Positions 31,389 to 39,680 are shown, counted from the stretch's first letter. The stretch: 64,000 nt of DNA from MFD04716-140 sp963703125 (GCA_963703125.1 OY969790.1:186001-250000), one strand, 5' to 3'. A program made the numbers and translations. Notes: generated by a model not told the origin, from the sequence alone.

Positions 31389-31898
31389 ATGGTGAAACCT
31401 ATGCAGAACATGATACTGTCACATCAACAAATTCAACACAAGATCCGTCGCATTGCCTATCAAATATATGAATCAAATGTTGATGAAAAAGAAATAGTGC
31501 TTGCCGGAATTGAAGGTGGTGGGTTGAAATTCGCAAAAAAAATACAAGAGGTACTGCAGCAAATTACGGGTGCCGAAATAGTACTTTGCAGCGTGAACAT
31601 GGATAAAAAAGACCCGGTAAAAAGCGGTGTTACAACATCCTTGCCCGATGATGCCTACATAAACAAGTCCGTTGTTCTGATCGATGATGTATTGAACTCG
31701 GGAACTACCTTGATCTATGGGGTTCATCATTTTTTGCGCGTACCCTTGAAGCAATTGAAAACGGCTGTACTTGTAAACAGAAATCATAAAAAATACCCTG
31801 TAAAGGCCGATTATAAAGGAATATCGCTTTCAACTTCCCTTCAAGAGCATATTCAAGTAAAATTTCAGAACAATAATGATCGCGTCTATTTGGAGTGA
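31389..31898 (+). CDS. phosphoribosyltransferase family protein
   Basis: A 169-residue type I phosphoribosyltransferase with the PRPP loop VVLIDDVLNSGTTL. The most similar family is PyrR-like uracil or hypoxanthine phosphoribosyltransferases, but the substrate hood does not tell me which base. Start codons at 31389, 31401 and 31410 are all possible; the first gives a short extra N-terminus. It converges on aroK with a 1-bp gap. Confidence 0.82.
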   Translation: MVKPMQNMILSHQQIQHKIRRIAYQIYESNVDEKEIVLAGIEGGGLKFAKKIQEVLQQITGAEIVLCSVNMDKKDPVKSGVTTSLPDDAYINKSVVLIDDVLNSGTTLIYGVHHFLRVPLKQLKTAVLVNRNHKKYPVKADYKGISLSTSLQEHIQVKFQNNNDRVYLE

Positions 31899-31899
31899 C

Positions 31900-32421
31900 C
31901 TAGTTGGGTTTTAATTTTCTTGAAATTTCAGCCACCACAGAATCAATCGATTTATCGGTGCATTCTATTATGAAATTGGCCTGATTGTAGTAAAAATTAC
32001 GCTCAAAAAGATGCTTACCGATGAATTCGGGCAAATCATGGTCAGGAATATTTTTGATCAAGGGCCTGAACTCCTTTTCTTTGCTTAATCTTTCGACTAA
32101 TTCAGCAATGGCTAGCTTTAAGTAAAATGAATGTGCCGTAGCCTGGGATATTGCATTCATATTATCACCATAGCAAGGTGTGCCCCCACCTGTGGCGAGC
32201 ACAAAATTGTCCTTTTCAAGCATTATTTCCTTTAAATGGGCAAACTCTCTTTTTCGAAAATAAATCTCCCCTTTTGTTGCAAACAACTGAGGTACGGTCA
32301 TTTTTTCAACGGATTCAATATACTGGTCCAGATCAACGAATTCATAATTCAATTTGCCCGCCAATTCTTGGCCAATTGTGGTTTTTCCACTGCCCATATA
32401 TCCCAACAATACTATTTTCAC
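31900..32421 (-). CDS. aroK: shikimate kinase
   Basis: A 173-residue P-loop kinase that phosphorylates shikimate in the aromatic amino-acid pathway. Walker A is GYMGSGKTTIG, shikimate-binding DLDQYIE follows, then the FRKREF segment and the GGGTPCYGDN loop. In E. coli-type enzymes the last begins GGG as here. The ATP lid residues lie around EFRPLIKN. Length is standard. No operon partner. Confidence 0.93.
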   Translation of the reverse strand: MKIVLLGYMGSGKTTIGQELAGKLNYEFVDLDQYIESVEKMTVPQLFATKGEIYFRKREFAHLKEIMLEKDNFVLATGGGTPCYGDNMNAISQATAHSFYLKLAIAELVERLSKEKEFRPLIKNIPDHDLPEFIGKHLFERNFYYNQANFIIECTDKSIDSVVAEISRKLKPN

Positions 32422-32493
32422 ACTACCGCTTTTTATAAAAATGAAAAAAATGCTTCCAATTTCAAAGAAAAGGTAAATTTCTTGGAAAATCGA

Positions 32494-32524
32494 CTTGTTA
32501 AATAAATTAATGATCTTATATTTG
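32494..32524 (+). promoter_or_regulatory. promoter of tRNA-Lys
   Basis: CTTG at 32494-32497, a 19-bp spacer and TATATTTG at 32517-32524 form a consensus Bacteroidota promoter. The start site would fall near 32531, about 38 bp before the mature tRNA. Confidence 0.75.
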
Positions 32525-32568
32525 CACCCGCTAACGGAGAAACTTCCTTAGCTTTTTTTAATGAATTT

Positions 32569-32640
32569 GACCTGGTAGCTCAGTTGGTAGAGCATCTCCC
32601 TTTTAAGGAGAGGGCCTGGGTTCGAGCCCCAGCCCGGTCA
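32569..32640 (+). tRNA. tRNA-Lys (TTT)
   Basis: A 72-nt cloverleaf with anticodon loop CTTTTAA (TTT), D arm GCTCAGTTGGTAGAGC and T arm CTGGGTTCGAGCCCCAG. The acceptor GACCTGG against CCCGGTC leaves one T-C mismatch at position 5-68, and the variable loop has four instead of five bases. CCA is not encoded. Identity is clear despite these flaws. Confidence 0.93.
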
Positions 32641-32650
32641 CAAACAATGG

Positions 32651-32691
32651 AAACCTTGCTAGTCTTTAAGATAAGCAAGGTTTTCTTTTTT
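32651..32691 (+). terminator. terminator after tRNA-Lys
   Basis: AAACCTTGCT at 32651-32660 pairs with AGCAAGGTTT at 32674-32683 around a 13-base loop, followed by a T-rich run to 32691. Confidence 0.75.
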
Positions 32692-32820
32692 ACCGATAGC
32701 AGCACTTTTAACGTCTCCTGCCATGATCAGTTGTATAGGCCAGCAATAGCCATTAATTTTATAGCATCGATGAAAAAGCAGTAAGTCAAGTATCTTTAAA
32801 GTTCTCTAAAACAATAAGAT

Positions 32821-33861
32821 ATGGAATCTCAACAAACTGCTCTACCAAAGCTATTCATTGGTATCGACATTCACAAGCGAAGTTGGAAAGTACATTGTGC
32901 AACGGACCTGTTCGCGGGCAAGTCTTTTTCGATGCGGCCCGACCCGAAACAGCTCAAGGACTACGTATCAAAACATTTTCCCGATTATGACGTATCGACA
33001 GCTTACGAGGCAGGTTGCTGTGGTTATTCGGGTCATACGGCTGGAATTCTTTGGTGGTCAACCCTGCCGATATCCACAGGAAAGGCAATGAGAAACATAC
33101 CAAGACCGATAAGATCGATGCGCAGTTGATTGCCAGGGAACTTAAGGACGGTCGCCTGGAAGGCATTCATGTACCCGATATCGATAGGGAAGAACTGCGG
33201 AGCCTTTTCCGTCGTCGCAACGATCTGGTCAAGGATTTCCGTAGGATCAAGAGTTACATAAAAATGCAGTTGTTGTATTTCGGTATCAAGGAACCCGAGG
33301 AATTCGATAACGATCATTGGAGCCATAAGTATAGGAACTGGTTGGACGATATGGTATTCAAGAACCCGACGGCAAAAGCGACTTTGGAGAGCCGTATGCG
33401 CTTCTTCCGTTTCGTGAACCAAGAACTCAGGGATGTATCGGCCCAGCTCAGGAGATATTGCAAGGCCCATCATAAGAAAGATTATATGTTGCTCAGGAGC
33501 ATACCGGGAATAGGAGGTATCGTGGCCTGCGGTATATTGTGTGAACTGGGCGATCTCAGGCGCTTCAACAGTATAAAACATTTGGCGGGCTATGTCGGTC
33601 TTGCACCCGGGGTCCATCAAAGTGGGAGCAATTATAGGACCCTGGGCATAACGCCACGGGCGCACCGTTTGATACGGAGCTATTTCGTAGAGGCCGCCTG
33701 GCAGGCGATACGTGCCGACCCGATCATGCAAGGCTATTATCGCAAGCACCAAGGCAGGAACGTAAAGAGCATCATCATCAAGGTAGCAAGAAAATTGCTC
33801 AGTACGGACCTTGGCCGTAATCAAGACGGGGACACCATACGCGATAGGCGTAATCGAATAA
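32821..33861 (+). mobile_element. IS110 family transposase, broken by two frameshifts
   Basis: The N-terminal RuvC-like part reads LFIGIDIHKRSWKVH in one frame up to YEAGCCGY near 33025, then continues one frame back with GWNSLVVNPADI and KTDKIDAQLIARELKDGR. These give the DEDD catalytic residues of IS110. The C-terminal domain has LLRSIPGIGGIVACGILCEL, LAGYVGLAPGVHQSG and the expected Ser-containing region. At 33800-33806 the frame shifts again; the correct tail (RTLAVIKTGTPYAIGVIE) ends at a TAA at 33859-33861. The gene is therefore inactive as read. Base composition is more GC-rich than the neighbours, a sign of acquisition. It inserted 180 bp after tRNA-Lys. Confidence 0.85.
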
Positions 33862-34158
33862 TTTTGAATCAGGACAACAATAACAAAGCTCACCAAATAG
33901 TAGTCAGACCCTTATCACAAAACACCGTGGGTGGCCCAAACAATTGGGATCACATTTTTATAGCAAGTGGGCGGGTCTATTATAACTTATAATAATACGG
34001 ATGCCGGTGAACCCGAAGATAAAGGTGTATCACACATAGGATGCGGAGCAAGTTATATCAAAAGAAAAAAAGGTGGTTTAAGGCAAAAAGAAAATATTGA
34101 TTAACTTTAAAGAACTGGACTAAGGCTTTTCATAGGATGACGATGTTAGCTCTGGTTT
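33862..34158 (+). other. region right of the IS110 remnant, no intact gene
   Basis: This 297-bp stretch has short peptide-like frames (for example VGGPNNWDHIFIASGRVYYN up to 33992, and a following frame with EPEDKGVSHIGCGASYIK to about 34102) that are broken relative to each other. They may be the right end of the IS or remains of an older gene. I cannot define the element's border. Confidence 0.4.
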
Positions 34159-34910
34159 TCAATTGTTCAGATATTTATTTGGTATGTTTTTAGGTTTGTA
34201 TTCAATTCCGAATTCATGTTTAAGCAATTTAGATACAATTTCCGCAATAGTCCTTTCATTTCGATGCATTTGTGGCAATAATCCCATCATTGCGTAACTT
34301 ATTGGGTTGACTGCTGGAATAAAGGTTTCCCACTCATAATCTTTTCCCCAAATCAATCCTTTTATACTTATTGATAAATCAGCCGATTTTGACAATAGAA
34401 AATCCAACATTTCAATAGATTGATTCATATTCTGATTTACAGTATGAAAGATTGGTGTTTGTCCTCCGAATCCGTTTTCGTCAACCCCTGCCTTCGCATT
34501 GATATCAGCGCCTTTTTCCACCAGAATTTTTGCACAATCAAAATGATTAAATTCTGCGCAAATATGTAGCAATGTAGCATCAAGTAGCGGAGTATATGCA
34601 CACTTTAAGGAATACTTATTGTTAACAGTTTGAGGATTTTCTTCATAAGATTTTGCAACACACTTGAGTCATCTGTCAAACCTGCCAGCAAGGTTTTGTC
34701 TTCAAATTCCAATCCAAATTCTACAAATGCTTTTACACATTCTTTGAATCTTGGACTTCGCAAATATTCACTTGTCAATTCATTAATTAGTGATTCTCCT
34801 TTAAAAGTATCGTTCGGGCTCAACCCATTTAAAAAACAATCCCTTATTCCTTCAACGGAATGAAGTTCAATTTGTGTTATTATTTCTTTTTTATAGTCCA
34901 TTTTTTTCAA
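34159..34910 (-). pseudogene. ankyrin-repeat protein, one-base frameshift
   Basis: Two minus-strand frames form one gene. The first (from 34910) reads MKKMDYKKEIITQIELHSVE onward to NLMKKILK; the second carries LLHICAEFNHFDCAKILVEKGADINAKAG, a classic ankyrin repeat, and runs to 34159. The frames join if one A is added in the AAA run (TTT on the plus strand at 34629-34631): the merged text reads KKILKTVNNKYSLKCAYTP. The intact protein would have about 250 residues with three or four ankyrin units for protein binding. Either a real mutation or an assembly indel. It lies directly downstream of repeat copy 1. Confidence 0.75.
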
Positions 34911-34922
34911 ATTACAGCTAAT

Positions 34923-35071
34923 GGAAGCGCCATACTTAGTGTAACCCGGTACTCTGTGCTGTTGTACCGAAGTTACATAAAAATGTAAAATCCAAGCAGG
35001 ACCCGAGAGTGTTTTCTATAACAAAATAGGGCAACGCGGTTCGGCAATTCCGAATTATATGCAACGGTTTT
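34923..35071 (-). repeat. diverged 147-bp repeat, copy 1
   Basis: Copy 1 of an intergenic repeat whose second copy is at 35831-35976 in the same orientation. Shared blocks are GGAAGC at one end, AAAATGTAAAAT in the middle, ACAAAAT(A/G)G, TCGGCAA and GCAACGGTTTT at the other end. This copy contains inverted stems (GTAACCCGGTAC with GTACCGAAGTTAC). In minus-strand orientation it ends 13 bp before the ankyrin gene start. Confidence 0.7.
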
Positions 35072-35225
35072 CGGCCTGATGATTTGGCGGATTATTAACA
35101 TCAAAGTTCAATAGAATTTCTAATGCCGAACCTTGTTCAAATGCTTCATAGAAGCACTTTAGCTACCATATGGCCAAACCAATGTTATAGGTTGTGTTAT
35201 ACCTTTTAGGCTATTCTTGAAATTG

Positions 35226-35684
35226 TTATTTTTCACAAATTTCTTTTAACTTGTCGAGTGCTTTTGGGTAGTTCTCGTTCATATAACCTATAAAATCCTC
35301 TGTGGTGTCCAAGTCCACAGTAACGGTTGTAGTCCCATTGTTTTCTTCGAAGGTATAGTTTTCAAATCCGTTTGCCCATTTCTCTACTTCAGGCCCTTCG
35401 GTAATTTCCTTGTCAGCTTGTACAAGCCCATAGTGTTGAATAGAAACAAATCGGTTGGGAATGTTCTCAGCTATCCGGGAAACGATACCTCCCTTTTCAC
35501 CTTTCTCATCCACTCCAATAAACAGAATTTTACTTCCCTTGTCCCAGCTTCCTTCATAGGTAGATGTGGGGTTAAACAAGGAGGTCCATTGTTCATACGT
35601 GGATTTATTGTCAATGCCCAGCATAAAATCATACGCCCTGGCTGCGGGTGCCTTGAGACTTACTTCGAATTGTAACTTTTTCAT
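35226..35684 (-). CDS. SRPBCC family protein (AHSA1/START-like)
   Basis: A 152-residue single-domain protein. KLQFEVSLKAPAARAYDFML and the closing helix (EDFIGYMNENYPKALDKLKE) match SRPBCC ligand-binding proteins related to AHSA1, which form a deep hydrophobic pocket. There is no catalytic signature, so binding of a small hydrophobic ligand is the most that can be said. It is flanked by the two repeat copies and looks like a mobile cassette gene, though its codon use seems ordinary. Confidence 0.82.
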   Translation of the reverse strand: MKKLQFEVSLKAPAARAYDFMLGIDNKSTYEQWTSLFNPTSTYEGSWDKGSKILFIGVDEKGEKGGIVSRIAENIPNRFVSIQHYGLVQADKEITEGPEVEKWANGFENYTFEENNGTTTVTVDLDTTEDFIGYMNENYPKALDKLKEICEK

Positions 35685-35705
35685 AGTGTTAACTGGTTGG
35701 TTAGA

Positions 35706-35834
35706 TTAATTTTTCAAGTTGTACTTAATAAGACGATAGAATAAATATAAAAGAAAATAGAACAAAATACTGATTGTCACTTGTTTCCGGATATTTTTAT
35801 GGCTTCCCATAGCCGTCGGGTCAATGTTGTGGAA
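35706..35834 (-). pseudogene. remnant of a small membrane protein
   Basis: Just upstream of the SRPBCC gene a frame reads NIDPTAMGSHKNIRKQVTIS, a hydrophobic segment (ILFYFLLYLFY) and RLIKYNLKN, then stops. It lacks a start of its own; upstream codons fall inside repeat copy 2. The DNA resembles 20640-20761 closely enough that both come from one ancestor. Confidence 0.45.
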
Positions 35835-35976
35835 GCTCCATACGAAATGTGACCCCATATTTTGCGTGTGGTACCTAGGCACAAAAAATGTAAAATTCAG
35901 GTAGGGTCGTGCCGGGTTTTGTACAACAAAATGGAACAATGTGGGTCGGCAACGCCAAATGAAATGCAACGGTTTT
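35831..35976 (-). repeat. diverged 147-bp repeat, copy 2
   Basis: Copy 2 of the repeat at 34923-35071, same orientation, about 760 bp away and separated by the SRPBCC gene. It runs from GGAAGCTCCATAC to GCAACGGTTTT. The outer stem is less well kept than in copy 1. In minus-strand orientation it abuts the membrane-protein remnant at 35834. Confidence 0.7.
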
Positions 35977-36124
35977 ATGTATGATCTCGTCGTGTGTTTT
36001 AGCAACTATTCCCTCCCACACAGGACAGCAGTTTAGAGGATTGCCAATAAAACCGAACCTGCCCTAAGGAATTCCCTACGGCAACGAAATAAAGAGTTGG
36101 GGCTTCTAGGCCAATAACCTTGGA

Positions 36125-36496
36125 TCAAGATTTTTTTGCCAACGGATTGGGATAGTTGTCAGATTGGTCCTCAGCGGTATCATCCAAGCACACAAAATCC
36201 TTTTCTACCAAAAGAAACAATTCTTGTCCTTTGCCATTGTCAATGGTATTCTGAAAACCCACCTGTTCCGTATTCGCCCATATATCCTGATTCTTTACGG
36301 GCAGGTACAATGTAACGGTTGCGTTATCAAATTCAGCGGTCAAGGCATCTATATTTTGCTTGGTCCTTAACTCATATTTGAAAATTCCATTGGGAAATTC
36401 CGTCTGGTCCGAAAAATAACCAGTCTTACAAAATGTTGCTACCTCTGTTTGGGTAAGTCGGTACCGTATTGAGTTTCCCTTGATTCTAATTTTCAT
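36125..36496 (-). CDS. conserved hypothetical protein (DUF7009-like)
   Basis: A 123-residue cytosolic protein, MKIRIKGNSIRYRLTQTEVA at the N-terminus, then alternating strands (GIFKYELRTKQ, ATVTLYLPVKNQDIW) and an acidic tail. Small flavobacterial proteins with this start are conserved; I believe the family is DUF7009 but am not certain. No catalytic motif or export signal is visible. It is separated by two GC-rich hairpins from the histidine kinase gene, so it is probably expressed on its own. Confidence 0.65.
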   Translation of the reverse strand: MKIRIKGNSIRYRLTQTEVATFCKTGYFSDQTEFPNGIFKYELRTKQNIDALTAEFDNATVTLYLPVKNQDIWANTEQVGFQNTIDNGKGQELFLLVEKDFVCLDDTAEDQSDNYPNPLAKKS

Positions 36497-36564
36497 CCTT
36501 CATCAAATTTGTATTGAACGCCAATTTACTCACTACGTGAGATTTAAAATGCCCTGACACTTGC

Positions 36565-36609
36565 CCGCCCGTAACGTTCGGGCGGATGCCTCGCGGGCTT
36601 GCCCCGAGG
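36565..36609. repeat. two GC-rich hairpins, REP-like
   Basis: Stem 1 pairs 36565-36571 (CCGCCCG) with 36579-36585 around TAACGTT. Stem 2 pairs 36589-36593 (CCTCG) with 36605-36609 and continues with GGGC/GCCC around TT. The GC content is far above the surroundings. There is no T run, so these are not simple terminators. Confidence 0.6.
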
Positions 36610-36654
36610 TTGTTTACTAAGGTATAAATCTTATGACCTAAAACCTAAGAGTCC

Positions 36655-38502
36655 CTATTTATCTGCAAGTTGACCAGAATTTGTATCTGTTATATAGTTG
36701 ATAGTGACCCTGGTTCCCTTTCCCGGAACCGAATTAATAAATAAGCGTCCGTTAATATAACTTATACGTTCTTTCATAAAAAAGAGGCCCATACCGCCTT
36801 CACTGTTATTTTTGGGTACTTGGTCCATAATGGAATCATCAAAACCGCTACCGTCATCATCCACCACAACACTCAATATCCCGTCCCTAAAATTGATGGT
36901 CACCAAAATATAATTTGCATTGGCATATTTAATGGCATTGTTGACTGCCTCTTGCGTAACTCTATAAATATTCGTCTCTGCAAGGGAGTCAAATCGAATG
37001 TTGCCCTCGGTCCTATTTTCAAACAAAATGGTTTTGCCTGTCAATTTAGAGAGTTCTACCGTCATTTTATGGATAGCCGGAAAAATGCCGTGATCACTTA
37101 GCTCTGGAGGCGTCAGATTAAAGGTTGCGGTGCGTACACCTTTGATAAGATCCGATGTTAATTGTTTAAGGTATTCAATTTTTTCGGCTGTTTTATCATG
37201 GTTCTTTAAGTTGATCGATTCAATGTTGAATTTCAATGCGGTCAACATCTGCCCAATTCCATCATGAATATCCTTGGCAATACGTTTGCGCTCCTCCTCC
37301 TGTCCTTCTACTATTTGGCTTGCCTGCACCTTTTTTTGCAGCATACGTGCCTCATAATTTTGCCTGGTCAGTTGTTCAACCTTGAACTGGTTTTTCTTTC
37401 TTTCCGTAATGTTGGAACAAAGAATCAATAGACTTTGATGACCACTGGACTGGTGCATGGGAACAATCGACATATCCAGCCAAAAGTCGCCATTCTTTGT
37501 AGCTATCTTGATTTCCTCCGTGCGAATCACATTTTTTCTATTTCCTTTTAAAACCTCCTTTAAATATTCTTGTTGTCCTTCATCCAAAGTAAGAATTTCG
37601 GATAATGGCCTGTTCAGCTCCTGTTCTTGCAATCCCAGGAGTTCCAAAAACTTTTTACTTATAAATACAATACTACCGTCCTTCCGGGCACTTGCAAATA
37701 AGGCGACATTATCTATTACAAAATAGAGTTCCTGCAGTTCTTTTAATGATTTTTCCTTTTCCAAAAAAAGCTGTTGCAATTCATTTGCGACGTTGTCAGA
37801 ATGTAATTGACTTTGCAAAAGATCGGAAATCGTTTTACGAATTTGAATGGAAATCGGTCTAAATATAAAGAGCATTTCCAGCAATAAGATACCCAGTGAA
37901 AAACCAAGCAATAGATATTCTTTCTGTTTTAAGTTCTCTAATTGCTGTTTGCTTCGCTTGTCATATTCGTTTACTATGGCATCCATCATGTTTAAAAATG
38001 AACGCTCATTCTTCAGGAGGATGGCAATATTTTCTTGCATCGTTGCAGATTTTGCTCCATCAATCGGAATCAAAATAATTTCCTGCACAGCCCTTTCCAT
38101 CTCGGTATAATGAGGCTCCAATGCATGAAAGAGTGCGAGAATTTCAGAATGATTTTCGATAGGCAACCCCATTGCCTCACTACCAAACTGCAGACCATTG
38201 TGCGCTTCTTTCCAAATGAAAAGTGTTTTTTGTATTTCGGTTAGGATATGTTGCTTTTTTGACGGGCTCGAGGCCTCCTTTAATAGCAAAACCTCTTTGA
38301 CCAATTTTTGACTATATGCGCGCTGCCTTCCGGCCACGTTAATTACCCTGGAATCATTTAATTGCGAATTTAAATGATGCTGAATAAGAATCTGGGCCAC
38401 CACAATGGTAAAAGCTATGGCGGCCAATGCCAACAAATACCATTTCCTGACCCTTAAAAAGGTCATCGTGTCAAGTGGTCGTTCGCGCCTTTTACGGGTC
38501 AT
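36655..38502 (-). CDS. PilJ- and PAS-domain sensor histidine kinase (NarX-like)
   Basis: A 615-residue membrane kinase. A helix at about residues 17-37 and another near 197-217 bracket a periplasmic PilJ/NarX-type sensor (RVINVAGRQRAYSQKLVKE resembles the nitrate-binding P-box). A coiled coil, a PAS domain (about 260-375), a HisKA_3 dimerisation domain with the phospho-acceptor His in EERKRIAKDIHDGIGQ, and an HATPase_c domain (EAVNNAIKYANA, DDDGSGFDD) follow. It should phosphorylate a NarL/FixJ-type regulator, which is not encoded here. It lies 20 bp downstream of the DUF4202 gene, suggesting an operon. Confidence 0.85.
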   Translation of the reverse strand: MTRKRRERPLDTMTFLRVRKWYLLALAAIAFTIVVAQILIQHHLNSQLNDSRVINVAGRQRAYSQKLVKEVLLLKEASSPSKKQHILTEIQKTLFIWKEAHNGLQFGSEAMGLPIENHSEILALFHALEPHYTEMERAVQEIILIPIDGAKSATMQENIAILLKNERSFLNMMDAIVNEYDKRSKQQLENLKQKEYLLLGFSLGILLLEMLFIFRPISIQIRKTISDLLQSQLHSDNVANELQQLFLEKEKSLKELQELYFVIDNVALFASARKDGSIVFISKKFLELLGLQEQELNRPLSEILTLDEGQQEYLKEVLKGNRKNVIRTEEIKIATKNGDFWLDMSIVPMHQSSGHQSLLILCSNITERKKNQFKVEQLTRQNYEARMLQKKVQASQIVEGQEEERKRIAKDIHDGIGQMLTALKFNIESINLKNHDKTAEKIEYLKQLTSDLIKGVRTATFNLTPPELSDHGIFPAIHKMTVELSKLTGKTILFENRTEGNIRFDSLAETNIYRVTQEAVNNAIKYANANYILVTINFRDGILSVVVDDDGSGFDDSIMDQVPKNNSEGGMGLFFMKERISYINGRLFINSVPGKGTRVTINYITDTNSGQLADK

Positions 38503-38522
38503 TAAATGGCCTGGTATTTATG

Positions 38523-39116
38523 TTATAATTCGTTGATCGCCTTGGATACCAACGTGAAGGATTTCTTTGAATAGGGAAGTTCAAGTGCCGCCTTATGTCC
38601 TTTTTCCGACATTTTACGCCATGTCTTTTGAAGTACGTCAATGATTTTGGATTCATTGTGCTTTTCCGCAAAAGAATCAAAGTAAAACTGAAGGAACACC
38701 AAACATATCACATCCTCCAAGGTCTGTGTATCCTCGTTTTTCTTCAAATGCTTTTTTTCCAATAAAAAGGAAACCTTGTCAACGGTACTATCATCATACC
38801 CAACTTCCCTCAAAATGCCAGAAGCCTTTTGCGCATGAAATTTCTTAAGGTCTTGCCGCCATTTTAAATACCCAGCCCTGTTCATTTCATAAGTTTCTCT
38901 GGGAATCTCCCATCTGCAAATATGTTGGCAACGGGCGGTTAATTTCAAGGCTTCATCCGCATTTGGGGAAAACTCCTGAAGCATATCTGTCATGCGTATG
39001 GCGTACAATAACTCCTTAGGATAAATTTTACCATTAAACTCTTCCCTGTTGGGATCCTTTTTGTTGGCGGCATCAAAAAGTTCAAATGCCTTGGTTAACT
39101 TAATCTGACTTGCCAT
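38523..39116 (-). CDS. DUF4202 domain-containing protein
   Basis: A 197-residue cytosolic, mostly helical protein of the DUF4202 family (ICRWEIPRETYEMNRAGYLKW, FLEKKHLKKNEDTQTLEDV-like segment). It has the look of an HD-like helical fold (CQHICRW, KWR...KKFHAQKA, LEDVICLVF), but metal ligands are not secure. In flavobacteria it often accompanies nitrate/nitrite assimilation genes, which fits the NarX-like kinase 20 bp downstream. No direct function is known. Confidence 0.8.
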   Translation of the reverse strand: MASQIKLTKAFELFDAANKKDPNREEFNGKIYPKELLYAIRMTDMLQEFSPNADEALKLTARCQHICRWEIPRETYEMNRAGYLKWRQDLKKFHAQKASGILREVGYDDSTVDKVSFLLEKKHLKKNEDTQTLEDVICLVFLQFYFDSFAEKHNESKIIDVLQKTWRKMSEKGHKAALELPYSKKSFTLVSKAINEL

Positions 39117-39443
39117 ACTCCTTTCGAGTTTATTTCAAAGCTATTCAGAAAAGCCCACATAAACAATCCCGTTATTTACTTATGTAGGAATCTCATTTGA
39201 TAGTATTTTCAAAATTTATTTAATTTCATGGTGAGGAGTTGCCAAATCTGATTAAAGGACTTAATTACTCATAGATTTCCCAACTGATATGTTGACCCTC
39301 CTCCTTCTATCTTTTCTTAAAATAAAACGCCAACCAAGGCCATATAGGTCTAGAACAATCTCCTTTCGTTGGTGTATAAGAAATCTTTTGGATTTTAATA
39401 TTTTTTTAACAAGATGTTTTTTTGAATGAAAAGAATTTATATA
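39117..39443. other. intergenic, no gene seen
   Basis: The first part of the 560-bp gap between the DUF4202 gene and susC. I find no credible coding frame, tRNA or strong hairpin; the region is AT-rich with scattered T runs. It must carry the DUF4202-kinase promoter on the minus strand, but no clear TANNTTTG box stands out. Confidence 0.5.
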
Positions 39444-39481
39444 TTCGTTAACGTTAACGTAAAACTGTTAACGTTAACGAA
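39440..39481 (+). promoter_or_regulatory. tandem LacI-type operators upstream of susC
   Basis: Two operator copies start 20 bp apart: 39444-39461 (TTCGTTAACGTTAACGTA) and 39464-39481 (ACTGTTAACGTTAACGAA). Both keep the core GTTAACGTTAACG. The spacing is two helical turns, so two dimers could bind the same face. TATATTCG at 39440-39447 fits TANNTTTG at seven of eight bases and overlaps the first site, as at the other two loci. A leader of about 220 nt follows before susC. Confidence 0.78.
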
Positions 39482-39680
39482 AATCAGATTGTAAGTTTTT
39501 TCTTAACTGTAATGCTGTTTGTCAGATTATCAGTGAAATTCATTTCACTAGTTAAATGACAGGTGCTATTTAAACTTTAATAAGTCAAAAACCAACAATA
39601 AATAAGAACTCTATGTGCGAATAAAAATTTATTATCACCGGTCTAAAAATTCAACTCAACCAATTAAAACTCAAAAAAAT

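Noticed and set aside
33010..33040. Programmed -1 frameshifting to join the IS110 frames
   Set aside because: IS110 elements are not known to use it, no slippery heptamer is seen, and a second shift in the other direction occurs near 33803, so mutation fits better.
33033..33896. A 287-codon minus-strand frame opposite the IS110 gene
   Set aside because: It is the antisense shadow of a GC-richer transposase; it has no start context, motif or partner.
35706..36005. A 99-codon minus-strand gene
   Set aside because: Its first half is the intergenic repeat copy 2 read as protein; only the last part looks coding-derived.
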